From contig NZ_JAHXBU010000094.1 in NCBI RefSeq assembly GCF_020178975.1, forward strand, positions 124,001-188,000: 64,000 bases of DNA, written 5' to 3'. Both the position numbers and the translations under genes were made by a program. Positions 25,757-34,600 of this stretch are shown here, in pieces. This DNA is from Cesiribacter sp. SM1. Lineage in GTDB: Bacteria; Bacteroidota; Bacteroidia; Cytophagales; Cyclobacteriaceae. The first letter of the stretch is position 1, and each line of letters starts with the position of its first letter. The notes under the pieces were generated by a model. The model was not told the DNA's origin. It searched no databases and worked only from the letters and a program-made list of their open reading frames with translations.

Positions 25757-26488
25757 ATGGAAAAAATAAAGCTCATGCAGCGGATTTTACTGGCCATTGG
25801 CATGCTTGTAAGCGGCACCCAATTATGCATTGCCCAGCAGGCTGCTGAACTGAAAAGCGTAGCCAGCCAATCCTTTGCACCGCAAAAACAGGAGGCGGCC
25901 CGGCAGCTGCAGTTTACCCTAAGCCTGCAGCCCGGCTACAACACAACAGACAAGGTAGTAAACCTGCATAATTTTGAAGTGGCGGCAGGCTGGAGCAGGC
26001 GGCCCAACCGGCTCATGGAAATTGGATTGAACAACATTAGCCTGAATACCAGAAAAACTTATTTCTACAATAGCCAGCCTCTTGCAACCCCAACAGTAAC
26101 CACAAACCGTTCGCTTGGGCTTAATGTAGCTTATTATGTTTTCTTCAGGCATGATAATGCCCGTTTCAAGCCCTACGTAAGTGCAGGCTGGGCTACACAG
26201 CTAAGTCAGTATAAAAACAATCCCGGTATCCGTACATCTTTTCCCTCTGAAGCGCTGCACTGGTATAACAGTTTACTCCTAAGCCCTGGCATACGCTACC
26301 AATTCTCGGGCCTGTTCTTGAAGCTGGAAGCACCTCTTACGGCTATTCACTTAGATTCCAGTTATCAAAGAGTGCAGAATCCAGCCATTCCCATCAGGAG
26401 TCAGGAGCAATACAAGCTTGCGGCAAGCTACTTTCCCTTCGGCATCATACCCCTGGAGATAGGCATAGGGTACCGCCTTGCCAGATAG
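25757..26488 (+). CDS. Predicted outer-membrane beta-barrel protein, unknown function
   Basis: About 243 residues. Start chosen at ATG 25757 (or 25775), which places a signal peptide (LLAIGMLVSGTQLCIAQQ) at the N-terminus; the frame is open upstream to 25616 but the extra residues are not signal-like. The mature part has alternating polar and hydrophobic strands with aromatic girdles, for example LQFTLSLQPGYN, VAAGWSRRP and GIGYRLA at the end, typical of an eight- to ten-strand outer-membrane barrel. I cannot name a family. It stands between the Hint gene and hemB with no visible terminator. Confidence 0.65.
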   Translation: MEKIKLMQRILLAIGMLVSGTQLCIAQQAAELKSVASQSFAPQKQEAARQLQFTLSLQPGYNTTDKVVNLHNFEVAAGWSRRPNRLMEIGLNNISLNTRKTYFYNSQPLATPTVTTNRSLGLNVAYYVFFRHDNARFKPYVSAGWATQLSQYKNNPGIRTSFPSEALHWYNSLLLSPGIRYQFSGLFLKLEAPLTAIHLDSSYQRVQNPAIPIRSQEQYKLAASYFPFGIIPLEIGIGYRLAR

Positions 26489-26539
26489 TAAGCCTACATT
26501 CTCACTGTAGAACTGCCACTGGCATAGCTGCTTTTTTTG

Positions 26540-26547
26540 TACCTTTG
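26540..26547 (+). promoter_or_regulatory. Candidate -7 box (TACCTTTG) for hemB
   Basis: TACCTTTG matches TAnnTTTG exactly, 60 bases before the hemB ATG. The -33 region is not a clear TTTG. Three copies of a TTAAGTAC-like unit follow in the leader. Confidence 0.5.
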
Positions 26548-26557
26548 CCGAACTAAT

Positions 26558-26588
26558 TTAAGTACCCTTAAGTACTAATTAAAGGTAC
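26558..26588 (+). repeat. Ten-base-phased TTAAGTAC repeats in the hemB leader
   Basis: TTAAGTAC at 26558-26565 and 26568-26575, then TTAAAGGTAC at 26579-26588. Units start 10 and 11 bases apart, about one helical turn, between the predicted promoter and the hemB start. Confidence 0.5.
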
Positions 26589-26607
26589 AACAAGAACAAC
26601 TCAAGCT

Positions 26608-27597
26608 ATGCTATACCGCCCACGTCGCAATAGAAAATCGGCTGCTATACGCGCCATGGTTGAGGAAACCCAGGTGCATACCCGCAATCTTATTTACCCG
26701 CTCTTTGTTATTGATGGTAAAAACCTGCAGGTAGAGGTGGCCTCCATGCCTGGCCAATACCGCCGTTCTCCAGACCTGCTCCTGAAAGAAATAGAAGAAT
26801 GCCTCAAGCTGGGCATTACCACCTTCGACCTGTTCCCGGCTTTTCCGGATGAAAAGAAAGACAAAGAAGCCAGCCTTAGCTACAATCCGGAGAACTTTTA
26901 CCTGCAGGCGATCAGCAGGGTAAAAAAAGAATTACCTGAGGCCTGCCTGATGAGTGATGTAGCCCTGGACCCTTACAATTCCGACGGGCACGACGGCCTG
27001 GTTCGCGGCGGTAAGATCCTGAACGACGAAACCCTGGAAGTGCTGGCAAAAATGGCTGTAGCCCAGGCAGAGGCCGGCATCGACATCATTGGGCCCTCAG
27101 ATATGATGGATGGCCGCGTGGAGTACCTGCGCAATGCCCTGGATGCGCGGGGCTTTACTGACGTAAGCATCATGAGCTACACCGCCAAGTATGCCAGCGC
27201 CTTCTACAATCCTTTCCGCGATGCGCTGGATAGCGCACCCCGCGAAGGTGAAGGCATCCCCACCAATAAAAAAACCTACCAGATGAACCCGGCCAACAGC
27301 CGCGAAGCACTGCTGGAGGCAGATCTGGATGCCGCCGAAGGAGCCGACTTCCTGATGGTAAAGCCTGCACTGGCCTACCTCGATATTATTAAGCTACTAA
27401 AAGACAATTACAACCTGCCTATTGCTGCCTATAATGTAAGTGGTGAATATGCTATGGTGAAAGCAGCAGCCGAGCGTGGCTGGCTCAACGGCGAAGCCAT
27501 CATGCTGGAAACTCTCCTAAGCATAAAAAGGGCCGGTGCCGATATTATCCTTACCTATTTTGCAAAAGAATTTGCCAAGCTTCAGGCAAACCGGTAG
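26608..27597 (+). CDS. hemB: Delta-aminolevulinic acid dehydratase (porphobilinogen synthase)
   Basis: Joins two 5-aminolevulinates into porphobilinogen for heme and corrin synthesis. Seen: Schiff-base lysines Lys194 (SYTAKYAS) and Lys252 (LMVKPALAYLD), IGPSDMMDGR, and an N-terminal arm RPRRNRKSAAIR. The usual zinc-binding cysteine triad is replaced by the Asp-type sequence SDVALDPYNSDGHDG, so this enzyme should be of the magnesium-dependent, zinc-free class. Length 329 is normal. It is single, with its own terminator. Porphobilinogen also feeds B12-type corrin synthesis, relevant if the MerR regulator uses cobalamin. Confidence 0.96.
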   Translation: MLYRPRRNRKSAAIRAMVEETQVHTRNLIYPLFVIDGKNLQVEVASMPGQYRRSPDLLLKEIEECLKLGITTFDLFPAFPDEKKDKEASLSYNPENFYLQAISRVKKELPEACLMSDVALDPYNSDGHDGLVRGGKILNDETLEVLAKMAVAQAEAGIDIIGPSDMMDGRVEYLRNALDARGFTDVSIMSYTAKYASAFYNPFRDALDSAPREGEGIPTNKKTYQMNPANSREALLEADLDAAEGADFLMVKPALAYLDIIKLLKDNYNLPIAAYNVSGEYAMVKAAAERGWLNGEAIMLETLLSIKRAGADIILTYFAKEFAKLQANR

Positions 27598-27633
27598 GCC
27601 CGCACAGGCATTTGATCCTATAGTTTGATTCTC

Positions 27634-27665
27634 AAAGGCAGCCAGCTAAAAGGGCTGCCTTTTTT
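27634..27665 (+). terminator. Rho-independent terminator of hemB
   Basis: AGGCAGCC (27636-27643) pairs with GGCTGCCT (27653-27660) and is followed by five T; A-T pairs extend the stem base. Confidence 0.85.
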
Positions 27666-28044
27666 CTTCCACTCCCTGGCCCGCATCAAACGCTTTGTTT
27701 TACCAGCATGAATAACAAAAATCAAATCAACTACTTTCACGTTAATGATGCTCTTTAACAGGAGATTTCTCCTGAACGGGATGGATATAAGTAAAGCGAT
27801 AGCTCTTTAATCGCCTGCTCCTGTGTAACCTAAAGCATGACTTTTGTCATTTTTCCACTTATACCGGCCAGATACAGCCAAATATCACCTCACAGCTTAA
27901 GCTAAAATTTAATTTATTATGTGGCAAGCACCCGGGCCAGCACTGACTTTCAGGAACTTAAATAGATGTCTAAACACAAATGGGCAGGAAATCCCGGCTG
28001 GAATGGTAACATTACCCAATGTGTAATAATACACCATTTTCTGA

Positions 28045-28076
28045 TTTTCTACAGCTTCAGTCTTTCTCTAAGTTTG
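28045..28076 (+). promoter_or_regulatory. Promoter of the first barrel gene
   Basis: TAAGTTTG (28069-28076) matches the TAnnTTTG box exactly; TTTT at 28045-28048 stands 20 bases upstream where TTTG is expected. The ATG lies 33 bases downstream. Confidence 0.6.
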
Positions 28077-28108
28077 CATCAACCCTTAACAAATTAAAAA
28101 AACAGAAA

Positions 28109-28693
28109 ATGAAAAAGTTCCTATTAGGTGTTTTAGGTGTATTTATGTTTGTAGGAGCATCTTATGCTCAGGAATACAAACCATTTAAAATTGGTGTTGG
28201 CCTTGGTTATGCCATCCCTGGTGGTGAAGGTGCCGGAGGAGGAATCCTGATTTATGGTGAACCAATGTATCGTATCAATGATGCAATTGCCGTTGGTTTA
28301 AGACTGGAGTCAGCGCTTGTAGTAAGAGGTTTATCTTCAACTGAAGATAGCTATTCCGGCGATATTGCAGGTATCTCTTCTTATACTCTTAGTGGTCAGT
28401 ACTACTTCAGCAATGGTGGCTTCAGACCATTAGCAGGTCTGGGTCTTGGCCTTTACTCACTTTCTGCAGTAACACTGGAAAGCACAGGTGATTCTGGTGC
28501 TGGCGCAAGCACTACTTTTGGCTTCTATCCACGTGTTGGTTTCGATGCTGGTCACTTCAACCTCCTGCTTGAGTATAACCTGATTCCTGCTACCGAACTC
28601 GAATCAACTTCAGGTGCAGATCCAATCAAGGTTAAAAACAGCTACTTTGCTATCAAAGCTGGTGTTTCTATCCTGGGTGGCAGAAAAAAATAA
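28109..28693 (+). CDS. Small outer-membrane beta-barrel protein, tandem copy 1
   Basis: 194 residues. Start chosen at ATG 28109, giving a signal peptide MKKFLLGVLGVFMFVGASYAQ; the upstream extension to 28019 overlaps the promoter. The mature part is strand-rich with GLGYAIPGG, YGEPMYRI and a closing FAIKAGVSILGGRKK, like OmpW/OmpA-type eight-strand barrels (PF13505-like). It is about 70 percent like the next gene by eye, with near-identical N-terminal 80 residues. Probably a surface-exposed porin-like protein. The gene has more A and T at third positions than its neighbours, which may reflect strong expression. It ends in a strong terminator. Confidence 0.78.
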   Translation: MKKFLLGVLGVFMFVGASYAQEYKPFKIGVGLGYAIPGGEGAGGGILIYGEPMYRINDAIAVGLRLESALVVRGLSSTEDSYSGDIAGISSYTLSGQYYFSNGGFRPLAGLGLGLYSLSAVTLESTGDSGAGASTTFGFYPRVGFDAGHFNLLLEYNLIPATELESTSGADPIKVKNSYFAIKAGVSILGGRKK

Positions 28694-29107
28694 TAACAGT
28701 ACTACATTCAGTAGCACAACAGTTATAACATACACAAGCCCCGGGCCTTACAAAGGTCCGGGGCTTTTTTTATTCAAGGTCACGCTTTATGGAGTATTTA
28801 CTGGCACAGGATCCAGACAAAGCCGCTTACAATCTTTCACTCAACCACTTACACAAAAAGATCTAACAACACCTATTGGATTTTGGAAGCTTGTTGTATA
28901 CCTTTAATAAATTATTGACATTATCCTATACCTCCTCATAATATTACTCCCTGTACAGGAGTAGACAGATGAGTGGCTTTCTCTGATTTGTTGTTTTTGG
29001 ACCAGACGCAGGCACTGGTGGCTTTAATCCGCCACTGCTTTTAGCCGCGGCCATTTGCAGTAACCATCAAAAAGCATCCTTAACAAATTTACTTCAACCA
29101 AAAAAAG
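28694..29107. other. Intergenic region between the paired barrel genes
   Basis: Contains the terminator of copy 1 (28736-28771). The remaining about 330 bases hold no gene I can support and no clear TAnnTTTG box. Confidence 0.6.
28736..28771 (+). terminator. Rho-independent terminator of barrel copy 1
   Basis: AAGCCCCGGGCC pairs with GGTCCGGGGCTT around TTACAAA, followed by a run of T. Confidence 0.88.
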
Positions 29108-29698
29108 ATGAAAAAGCTGTTACTAAGTGTGTTAGGTTTGTTCCTGTTTATTGGAGCATCTTATGCCCAGGAGTACAAACCATTTAAGATCGGCCTAGGT
29201 CTTGGCTATGCCATACCCGGGGGAGAAGGCGCAGGAGGAGGAATCCTTATTTATGGTGAACCAATGTATCGCATCAATGATGCAATTGCCGTTGGTTTAA
29301 GAGTGGAAGGAGCAATTGTTGTAAGAGGCTATTCTGAAACTAATGTAGATGACTACTCACTTGATGCTGCAGCTATTGGTTCTTACACCCTTAGCGGTCA
29401 GTACTATTTCAGCAATGCAACCTTCAGGCCTCTGGTAGGGGCTGGCTTTGGCATCTACTCGCTGGCCGCGGTTTCAGTTGAAAATGGCGATGATACCGGA
29501 GCCGGAGAAAGTACTACTTTTGGATTTTATCCCCGTGTAGGCTTTGATGCCGGGCACTTTAACTTCATGATTGAGTACAATATTGTACCCAACACCAAAA
29601 TTGAATCAACAACTCTCGGCGGGGAGTCTGTAACCGTTAAAAACAGCTATCTTTCCATTAAAGCAGGTGCCTCTATCCTGGGTGGCAGAAGAAAATAA
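29108..29698 (+). CDS. Small outer-membrane beta-barrel protein, tandem copy 2
   Basis: 196 residues, paralogue of the preceding gene. Signal peptide MKKLLLSVLGLFLFIGASYAQ; mature N-terminus EYKPFKIGLGLGYAIPGGEG is the same as copy 1 except Val to Leu; C-terminus ends in LSIKAGASILGGRRK. Differences cluster in loops (for example SETNVDDYSLDAA versus SSTEDSYSGDIAG). DNA around 29248-29303 is almost identical to 28248-28303, whereas other parts have diverged at many silent positions. Own start and terminator suggest independent transcription. Role unknown; the loop changes point to varied surface exposure. Confidence 0.78.
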   Translation: MKKLLLSVLGLFLFIGASYAQEYKPFKIGLGLGYAIPGGEGAGGGILIYGEPMYRINDAIAVGLRVEGAIVVRGYSETNVDDYSLDAAAIGSYTLSGQYYFSNATFRPLVGAGFGIYSLAAVSVENGDDTGAGESTTFGFYPRVGFDAGHFNFMIEYNIVPNTKIESTTLGGESVTVKNSYLSIKAGASILGGRRK

Positions 29699-29738
29699 TA
29701 GCTGCACCACATTTAGCAGCATAACTATCAAACATGCA

Positions 29739-29770
29739 AAAGCCCCGATCTTCACCAGATCAGGGCTTAT
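29739..29770 (+). terminator. Terminator of barrel copy 2
   Basis: AGCCCCGATCT (29741-29751) pairs with AGATCAGGGCT (29757-29767) with one mismatch; the T-tail is weak (TATTTAT). Confidence 0.65.
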
Positions 29771-29835
29771 TTATGGATCGGGAATTGATTTCTTATCCTT
29801 TGAAACTGCCGCTAAAGCCTTTAGCCCTCAGCAGC

Positions 29836-30228
29836 TTATTTCAACCTAGTTTTTAGATCGCGCATGGCCGCCACCCACTCTTCGGTATCAGGCCTGTTTA
29901 GCCAGCGGTCGCGCAGGTCGGAGTCTACAAGAATAATATCAATAGCGCTGTTGGCTTTGGAAACCAGCTCCTCTACATCATCCTCATCAAAACGTTCAGT
30001 CTTTTTTATAAATTCTGCCTCCAGGCCATCGGAGGGATTTCCATAGGCCGCCGCTACAACCTCTGCAGCTGCCAGGGCTTCCTGGCAAAGGCGCGCATCG
30101 GGATGACTGGAGCTTAACAGCTCATCCAGGGTACCTTCTACAAAGCCAATATTTCCCAATCCGCGCCATTCCTCCAGCCAACGTTCTGCCGGGGCAGTTT
30201 CTAATGTATATTTATCTGAACTAGCCAT
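29836..30228 (-). CDS. DUF4259-like small protein
   Basis: A 130-residue acidic soluble protein. The order of segments (AERWLEEW, a central ALAAAEVVAAAYGNPSDGL, then SDLRDRWL and W-x8-L at the end) resembles DUF4259 proteins, though the usual N-terminal GAWG is missing here, so the assignment is tentative. No signal peptide or catalytic motif. Convergent with barrel copy 2 and divergent from sbcD, 114 bases away. Confidence 0.6.
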   Translation of the reverse strand: MASSDKYTLETAPAERWLEEWRGLGNIGFVEGTLDELLSSSHPDARLCQEALAAAEVVAAAYGNPSDGLEAEFIKKTERFDEDDVEELVSKANSAIDIILVDSDLRDRWLNRPDTEEWVAAMRDLKTRLK

Positions 30229-30342
30229 AAAAAATAATTTTTTGCCAAACCTAATGTTCTATACGCAAGTTTAAAAACGCCTGAGGATTTTTTGCTCATT
30301 TTTTTAGTAATTTACAGACCTGATAGCAGAGGGAAGGAGATT

Positions 30343-31569
30343 ATGAAGATACTGCATACCGCCGACTGGCACCTGGGAAAGCGCCTGCAAACCTACAGCC
30401 GGCTGGAAGAACAACGGGAAGTGATGGACGAGATCTGCCGCATTGCAGATGAGCAGGAGGTAGATGTAGTACTCATAGCCGGCGACCTGTATGATACCTT
30501 TAGCCCACCCAACGAAGCCATAGAGCTTTTTTACAAAAGCCTGCACCGCCTGGCCAAAGGAGGTAAACGCGCCGTTATTGGCATTGCCGGCAACCACGAC
30601 TCCCCCGACCGTATCAATGCCCCCGACCCACTGGCCCGCGCCTGCGGCATTATTTTATGCGGACGCCCGCTCTGCGAAATAAAAGACTGTAAAATGGAAG
30701 CCGGCATGGAGCTGCTGCGCTCAGAGCCAGGCTTTGCAGAGATCCGCATACCGGGCTATGAGTACCCGCTGCGCCTGCTCCTTACCCCTTATGCCAACGA
30801 AGCTACGCTGCGCCAGTACCTGGGCGAAGAGGAGCGCGAAGAAGAGCTGCGCCGCCTCCTGCAGGAGCACTGGCAGCACCTGGCCAATACCTACTGCGAT
30901 GATAAGGGTGTAAACATGCTCATGACCCACCTTTTCGTTACCGATCAGGATAACCCAACCGAGGAAGAAGAAGGCGATGGCGAACGCCCCATCCTGCACA
31001 TGGGCGGCGCCCAGGCCATTTATACCCAAAACATGCCTTCGCAGCTGCAATACGTAGCCCTGGGGCACCTGCACCGCTACCAGGTGGTAAGCAAAACACC
31101 CTGCCCGGTGGTGTACAGCAGCAGCCCGCTGGCCTACAGCTTTAGCGAAGCTAACCAGCCTAAATTTATAATTCTGCTGGATGCTGAGCCCGGCAAACCA
31201 GTGCAAATGAAACCTATTCGCCTGCAAAGCGGCCGCAGCCTGCACCGCAAGCGCTTCGAGGAGCTGGACGAAGCCATTGGCTGGCTGCAGGAAAATCCCA
31301 ACACCTTTGTGGAGCTCACCATGGTATGCGATCAGTACCTGGATGCCAAAATCCGCAAAGCACTCACCAAAGCCCATGATGGTATCGTAAACATCATTCC
31401 CGAGCCTCGCCCAAGGGAAGGTGAAGAAAAAAATTTTAAGAGTCAATACGCTGACCGTCAGCTAGATATGTCCGACCTCTTTAAGAATTACTTCAAATCT
31501 CGTAAGGGCCAGGAACCCAACGAAACCATGATGGCGTTATTCAGGGAAATACTGGATGATGAAGGTTAA
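30343..31569 (+). CDS. sbcD: Exonuclease subunit SbcD (Mre11-like)
   Basis: Nuclease subunit of the SbcCD complex, which opens DNA hairpins and trims protein-blocked ends. Seen: metallophosphoesterase motifs TADWHLG (residues 6-12), AGDLYDTF, GNHDSPDR and later GHLHRYQ, plus the capping domain at the C-end. Start at ATG 30343 gives MKILHTADWHLGKRL, the standard N-terminus, and is preceded by GGGAAGGAGA, an unusually good ribosome site for this phylum. 408 residues. sbcC follows 122 bases downstream, the normal pairing. Confidence 0.95.
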   Translation: MKILHTADWHLGKRLQTYSRLEEQREVMDEICRIADEQEVDVVLIAGDLYDTFSPPNEAIELFYKSLHRLAKGGKRAVIGIAGNHDSPDRINAPDPLARACGIILCGRPLCEIKDCKMEAGMELLRSEPGFAEIRIPGYEYPLRLLLTPYANEATLRQYLGEEEREEELRRLLQEHWQHLANTYCDDKGVNMLMTHLFVTDQDNPTEEEEGDGERPILHMGGAQAIYTQNMPSQLQYVALGHLHRYQVVSKTPCPVVYSSSPLAYSFSEANQPKFIILLDAEPGKPVQMKPIRLQSGRSLHRKRFEELDEAIGWLQENPNTFVELTMVCDQYLDAKIRKALTKAHDGIVNIIPEPRPREGEEKNFKSQYADRQLDMSDLFKNYFKSRKGQEPNETMMALFREILDDEG

Positions 31570-31675
31570 CTTTTAGCGCAACCATGGCAGATCAACAACA
31601 ATGGATTAGGGGCAGGCCCATGCACCCGGGGCTTTAGTGCCTGTATGAATGGCCTGTACTAAATACCAAAACGCT

Positions 31676-31689
31676 ATACCCAATACCAA
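31676..31689 (+). repeat. ATACCCAATACCAA mini-repeat
   Basis: A 14-base match, in opposite orientation, to TTGGTATTGGGTAT at 20606-20619 (after the DUF4286 stop). It ends two bases before the sbcC ATG; a related AAATACCAAAA precedes it. Confidence 0.45.
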
Positions 31690-31691
31690 AC

Positions 31692-34600
31692 ATGATTCCT
31701 CTCTCCCTCACCATAGAAGGCCTGTATTCTTACCGCAAGCGGCAGCACATCGATTTTGAGAAGCTTTCGTCAAACGGGTTGTTTGGCATTTTCGGACAGG
31801 TGGGCAGCGGTAAGTCTTCCATCCTGGAGGCCATTATGTTTGCCCTCTTCGATGATACAGAGCGGCTCAACCGCAGCGGCGACGATCGCTATTATAACAT
31901 GCTGAACCTGCAGAGCCGGGAGTTCTACATTGAATTTATTTTTAAGGCCGGGCAGGAAAACGGTAAAAAATACAAGGCTGTTTGCAGTGCAAAAAGGAAC
32001 AGCAAACCCGAAAAGTTTGAAGAGGTAAAGGTTGGCGACCGCCGCTACTATGAATGGCAGAATGGCGACTGGGCACCCCTGGAGAACCAGAAAGATGCCT
32101 CCTCCCTGCTGGCCATGGAGTACAAGCACTTCCGCCAGACGGTGATCATTCCCCAGGGCCGCTTCCGCGACTTTATTGACCAGACCAGCGGTGAGCGCAC
32201 CAAAATGCTGAAAGAGCTCTTTCAGCTACACCAGTACGACCTGGCTCCCCAAACCGGCAGGCTGCAAAAGCAAACAGAAATGCAGCTGGAAAACCTGAAA
32301 GGCCAGCTCAAGAACATTGGCGAAATAAGTCCTGAAAAGCTCGTACAGCTGCAGCAGGAGGCACAGCAGGCCGACCTGCGGGTATCTACCCTGCACCACC
32401 AGCACCAGAAGCTGTACAGCCAGGAAAAAAATCATGATACCCTGCGCAAGCTCTGGGAGCAGCTCGACCAGCTGGAGCACCACCTCAAAGGTCTGGAGCT
32501 GGAAAAGGATAAATGGCAGCAACGCAGCCAGCGCCTGGATACTTACCGAAAGGCCTACACCTATTTTTCGGAGCGCCTGCGCCAGCAGGATAACCTGGGC
32601 AGGGAACTGCAGCAAAAGCAGGCAGCACTGCAAAAACTGAATACCGATGCTGCCGCAGCACAAAAACAGCTGCAGGAGGCTGAAGAAGCTTACCAGCAAA
32701 GCAAAGAAAAGTGGGATAAACGCGACGACATAAAAGCCAGCTGTGATGACCTGGAGCGCATTCTGCTCATCAAGCAAAAAGAAGAGCAGCTACACCGCAA
32801 ACAGCAGCAGGCCGAACAGGCACAGCAGCGGGCTAAAGCGGCCGAAGCAGCCGTAAAAGCCCTGGAGGCCCAGGTTAAAGAAGCAGAAAAGCAGCTGCAT
32901 GAGCTGGAAGACAAAGCCCATGACGGCAGCCGCCTTACCGAAGCCCACCAGTGGCACAGGCGTTGCCAGGAGCTGCAGCAGGAACTGAAAAAGGAAGAAG
33001 ATGGCTGCAAAGAGCTGCTGCAAACCCTGCAGGACTTTGCCCATAACCGCCGTAAGCTTATTAATGGCTACGAGTTTCTGCTGCCCGACAATAACTGGGA
33101 GTTGGTATTCAACAATCTGTCTGCAAAACACCAGGAGCTTGACAAAAAGCATCAGCAGCTGCTACAACATAAAGAAAGCCTGGCCGTACAGCAGGAGCTT
33201 TCCCGATTTGCCCAGCAGCTGCAGACAGGTGGCAGTTGTCCGCTATGCGGCTCCGATAACCATCCAAAGCCCCTGCAAATCCAGCATATGCAGGAAGCAC
33301 TAAAGAAGTGTGAAGACGATTTAAGAAAGCACCTGCACGAGAGCCAGCAGATGAAAGTGCTGGAGGAACATCTTAAGCAGTTACGCCTGAAGCACGAGCT
33401 CCAGCAGCAGACTTATGAGCACAGGCAAACGCAGCTTCAGACCATTAAAAGCCGTTTTGAGCAGCACCAGGCAGGTTTTGACTGGCCAGAATACCAGGAG
33501 CACAACCTGGAGAAACTTGAGCAGCTGCTGAAAGAAACCCGCCAGCATCAGCACAAGCTGCAGGAGGCCCGTCAGCTTGTGCGCAGCCAGCGCCAGAAGC
33601 TGGAGAAGCAGCAGGCGGAGTGCGAAACACTTCGGGCAGCCACTCAAAATGCCGAAAAGGAATGGGATCGCCTGCAGGCAGAGCAAAACACCCTTACCTC
33701 GCAGCTAAAGGAAGAGCGGCTCTCCTGGCTGAAGTTTGATCTCCCTAAACTGCAGGGAAGCCTGCAGAAAGGCCGGCAGCAGCTAAAGGATGCGGTAGAA
33801 GGCTTTGAAAAGGCCCAGCTGCAGCGCCAGCAGGCCGAGCAGCGCCATAACCAGCTGCAGGGCGAGCTAAAAGCACAGCAGGCACATGCAAGGCAGCTGC
33901 AGCAAAAAACCGAAGAGCTGCAGCAGGAGCTGGAGCAGCTTTGCCGCGAAAAAGGCTTTATAAGCCTGGAAACCATCAAAGAAATTCTGCGCCAGTCGCT
34001 GGACCAGGATCGGGAGCAGGAACAGATCGATAACTACTACCACCAGCTAAACACCACCACCAGCACCCTGGAGCAGCTTAAGCTGCAGACCAATGGCCTG
34101 GTGTACGATGCTGCAGCCCACCGCGAGCTACAGCAGGAGCTTGATGTGCTGGAAAAAGAACTGGAGCAGGCACGCAAGGAAAAAATTGAGAAGGAGCGTG
34201 AGGCCGATGAGATGCAGAAGCAGCTGGATAAGCAGGCCGAGCTGCTGAAAAAAGCAGATGCCCTGGATGAACGCCTGCAAAACCTGAAGGAGCTGGCGGG
34301 CCTTTTCCGCAGCAGCGGCTTTGTAGACTTTGTGTCTACCATGCACCTGCAGGACCTTTGCCGCTCTGCCAACGAGCGCTTCTTCAAACTCACCAGCAAC
34401 AACCTGAGCCTGGAGCTAAACGACGGCAACAATTTTATTGTGCGCGACCACCTGAACGGCGGCAAAACACGCTTGCTTAAAACCCTAAGCGGCGGCCAGA
34501 GCTTTCAGGCAGCGCTTTGCCTTGCTCTTGCCATGGCCGAGAACGTGAAGAGCCTCAACGGAGCCGACCAGAGCTTCTTCTTCCTGGATGAAGGCTTTGG

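Larger units (their letters stand above)
27598..28108. other. Intergenic region between hemB and the first barrel gene
   Basis: No gene seen. It contains the hemB terminator (27634-27665), a perfect 16-base palindrome CAGGAGATTTCTCCTG (27759-27774) of unknown role, and the promoter of the first barrel gene (28045-28076). Confidence 0.65.

Noticed and set aside
34037-34465. Long antisense frames through sbcC and other GC-rich coding regions
   Set aside because: They mirror the codon bias of the true gene on the other strand and carry Ser/Arg- or Leu-rich low-complexity sequence; no homology recognised.
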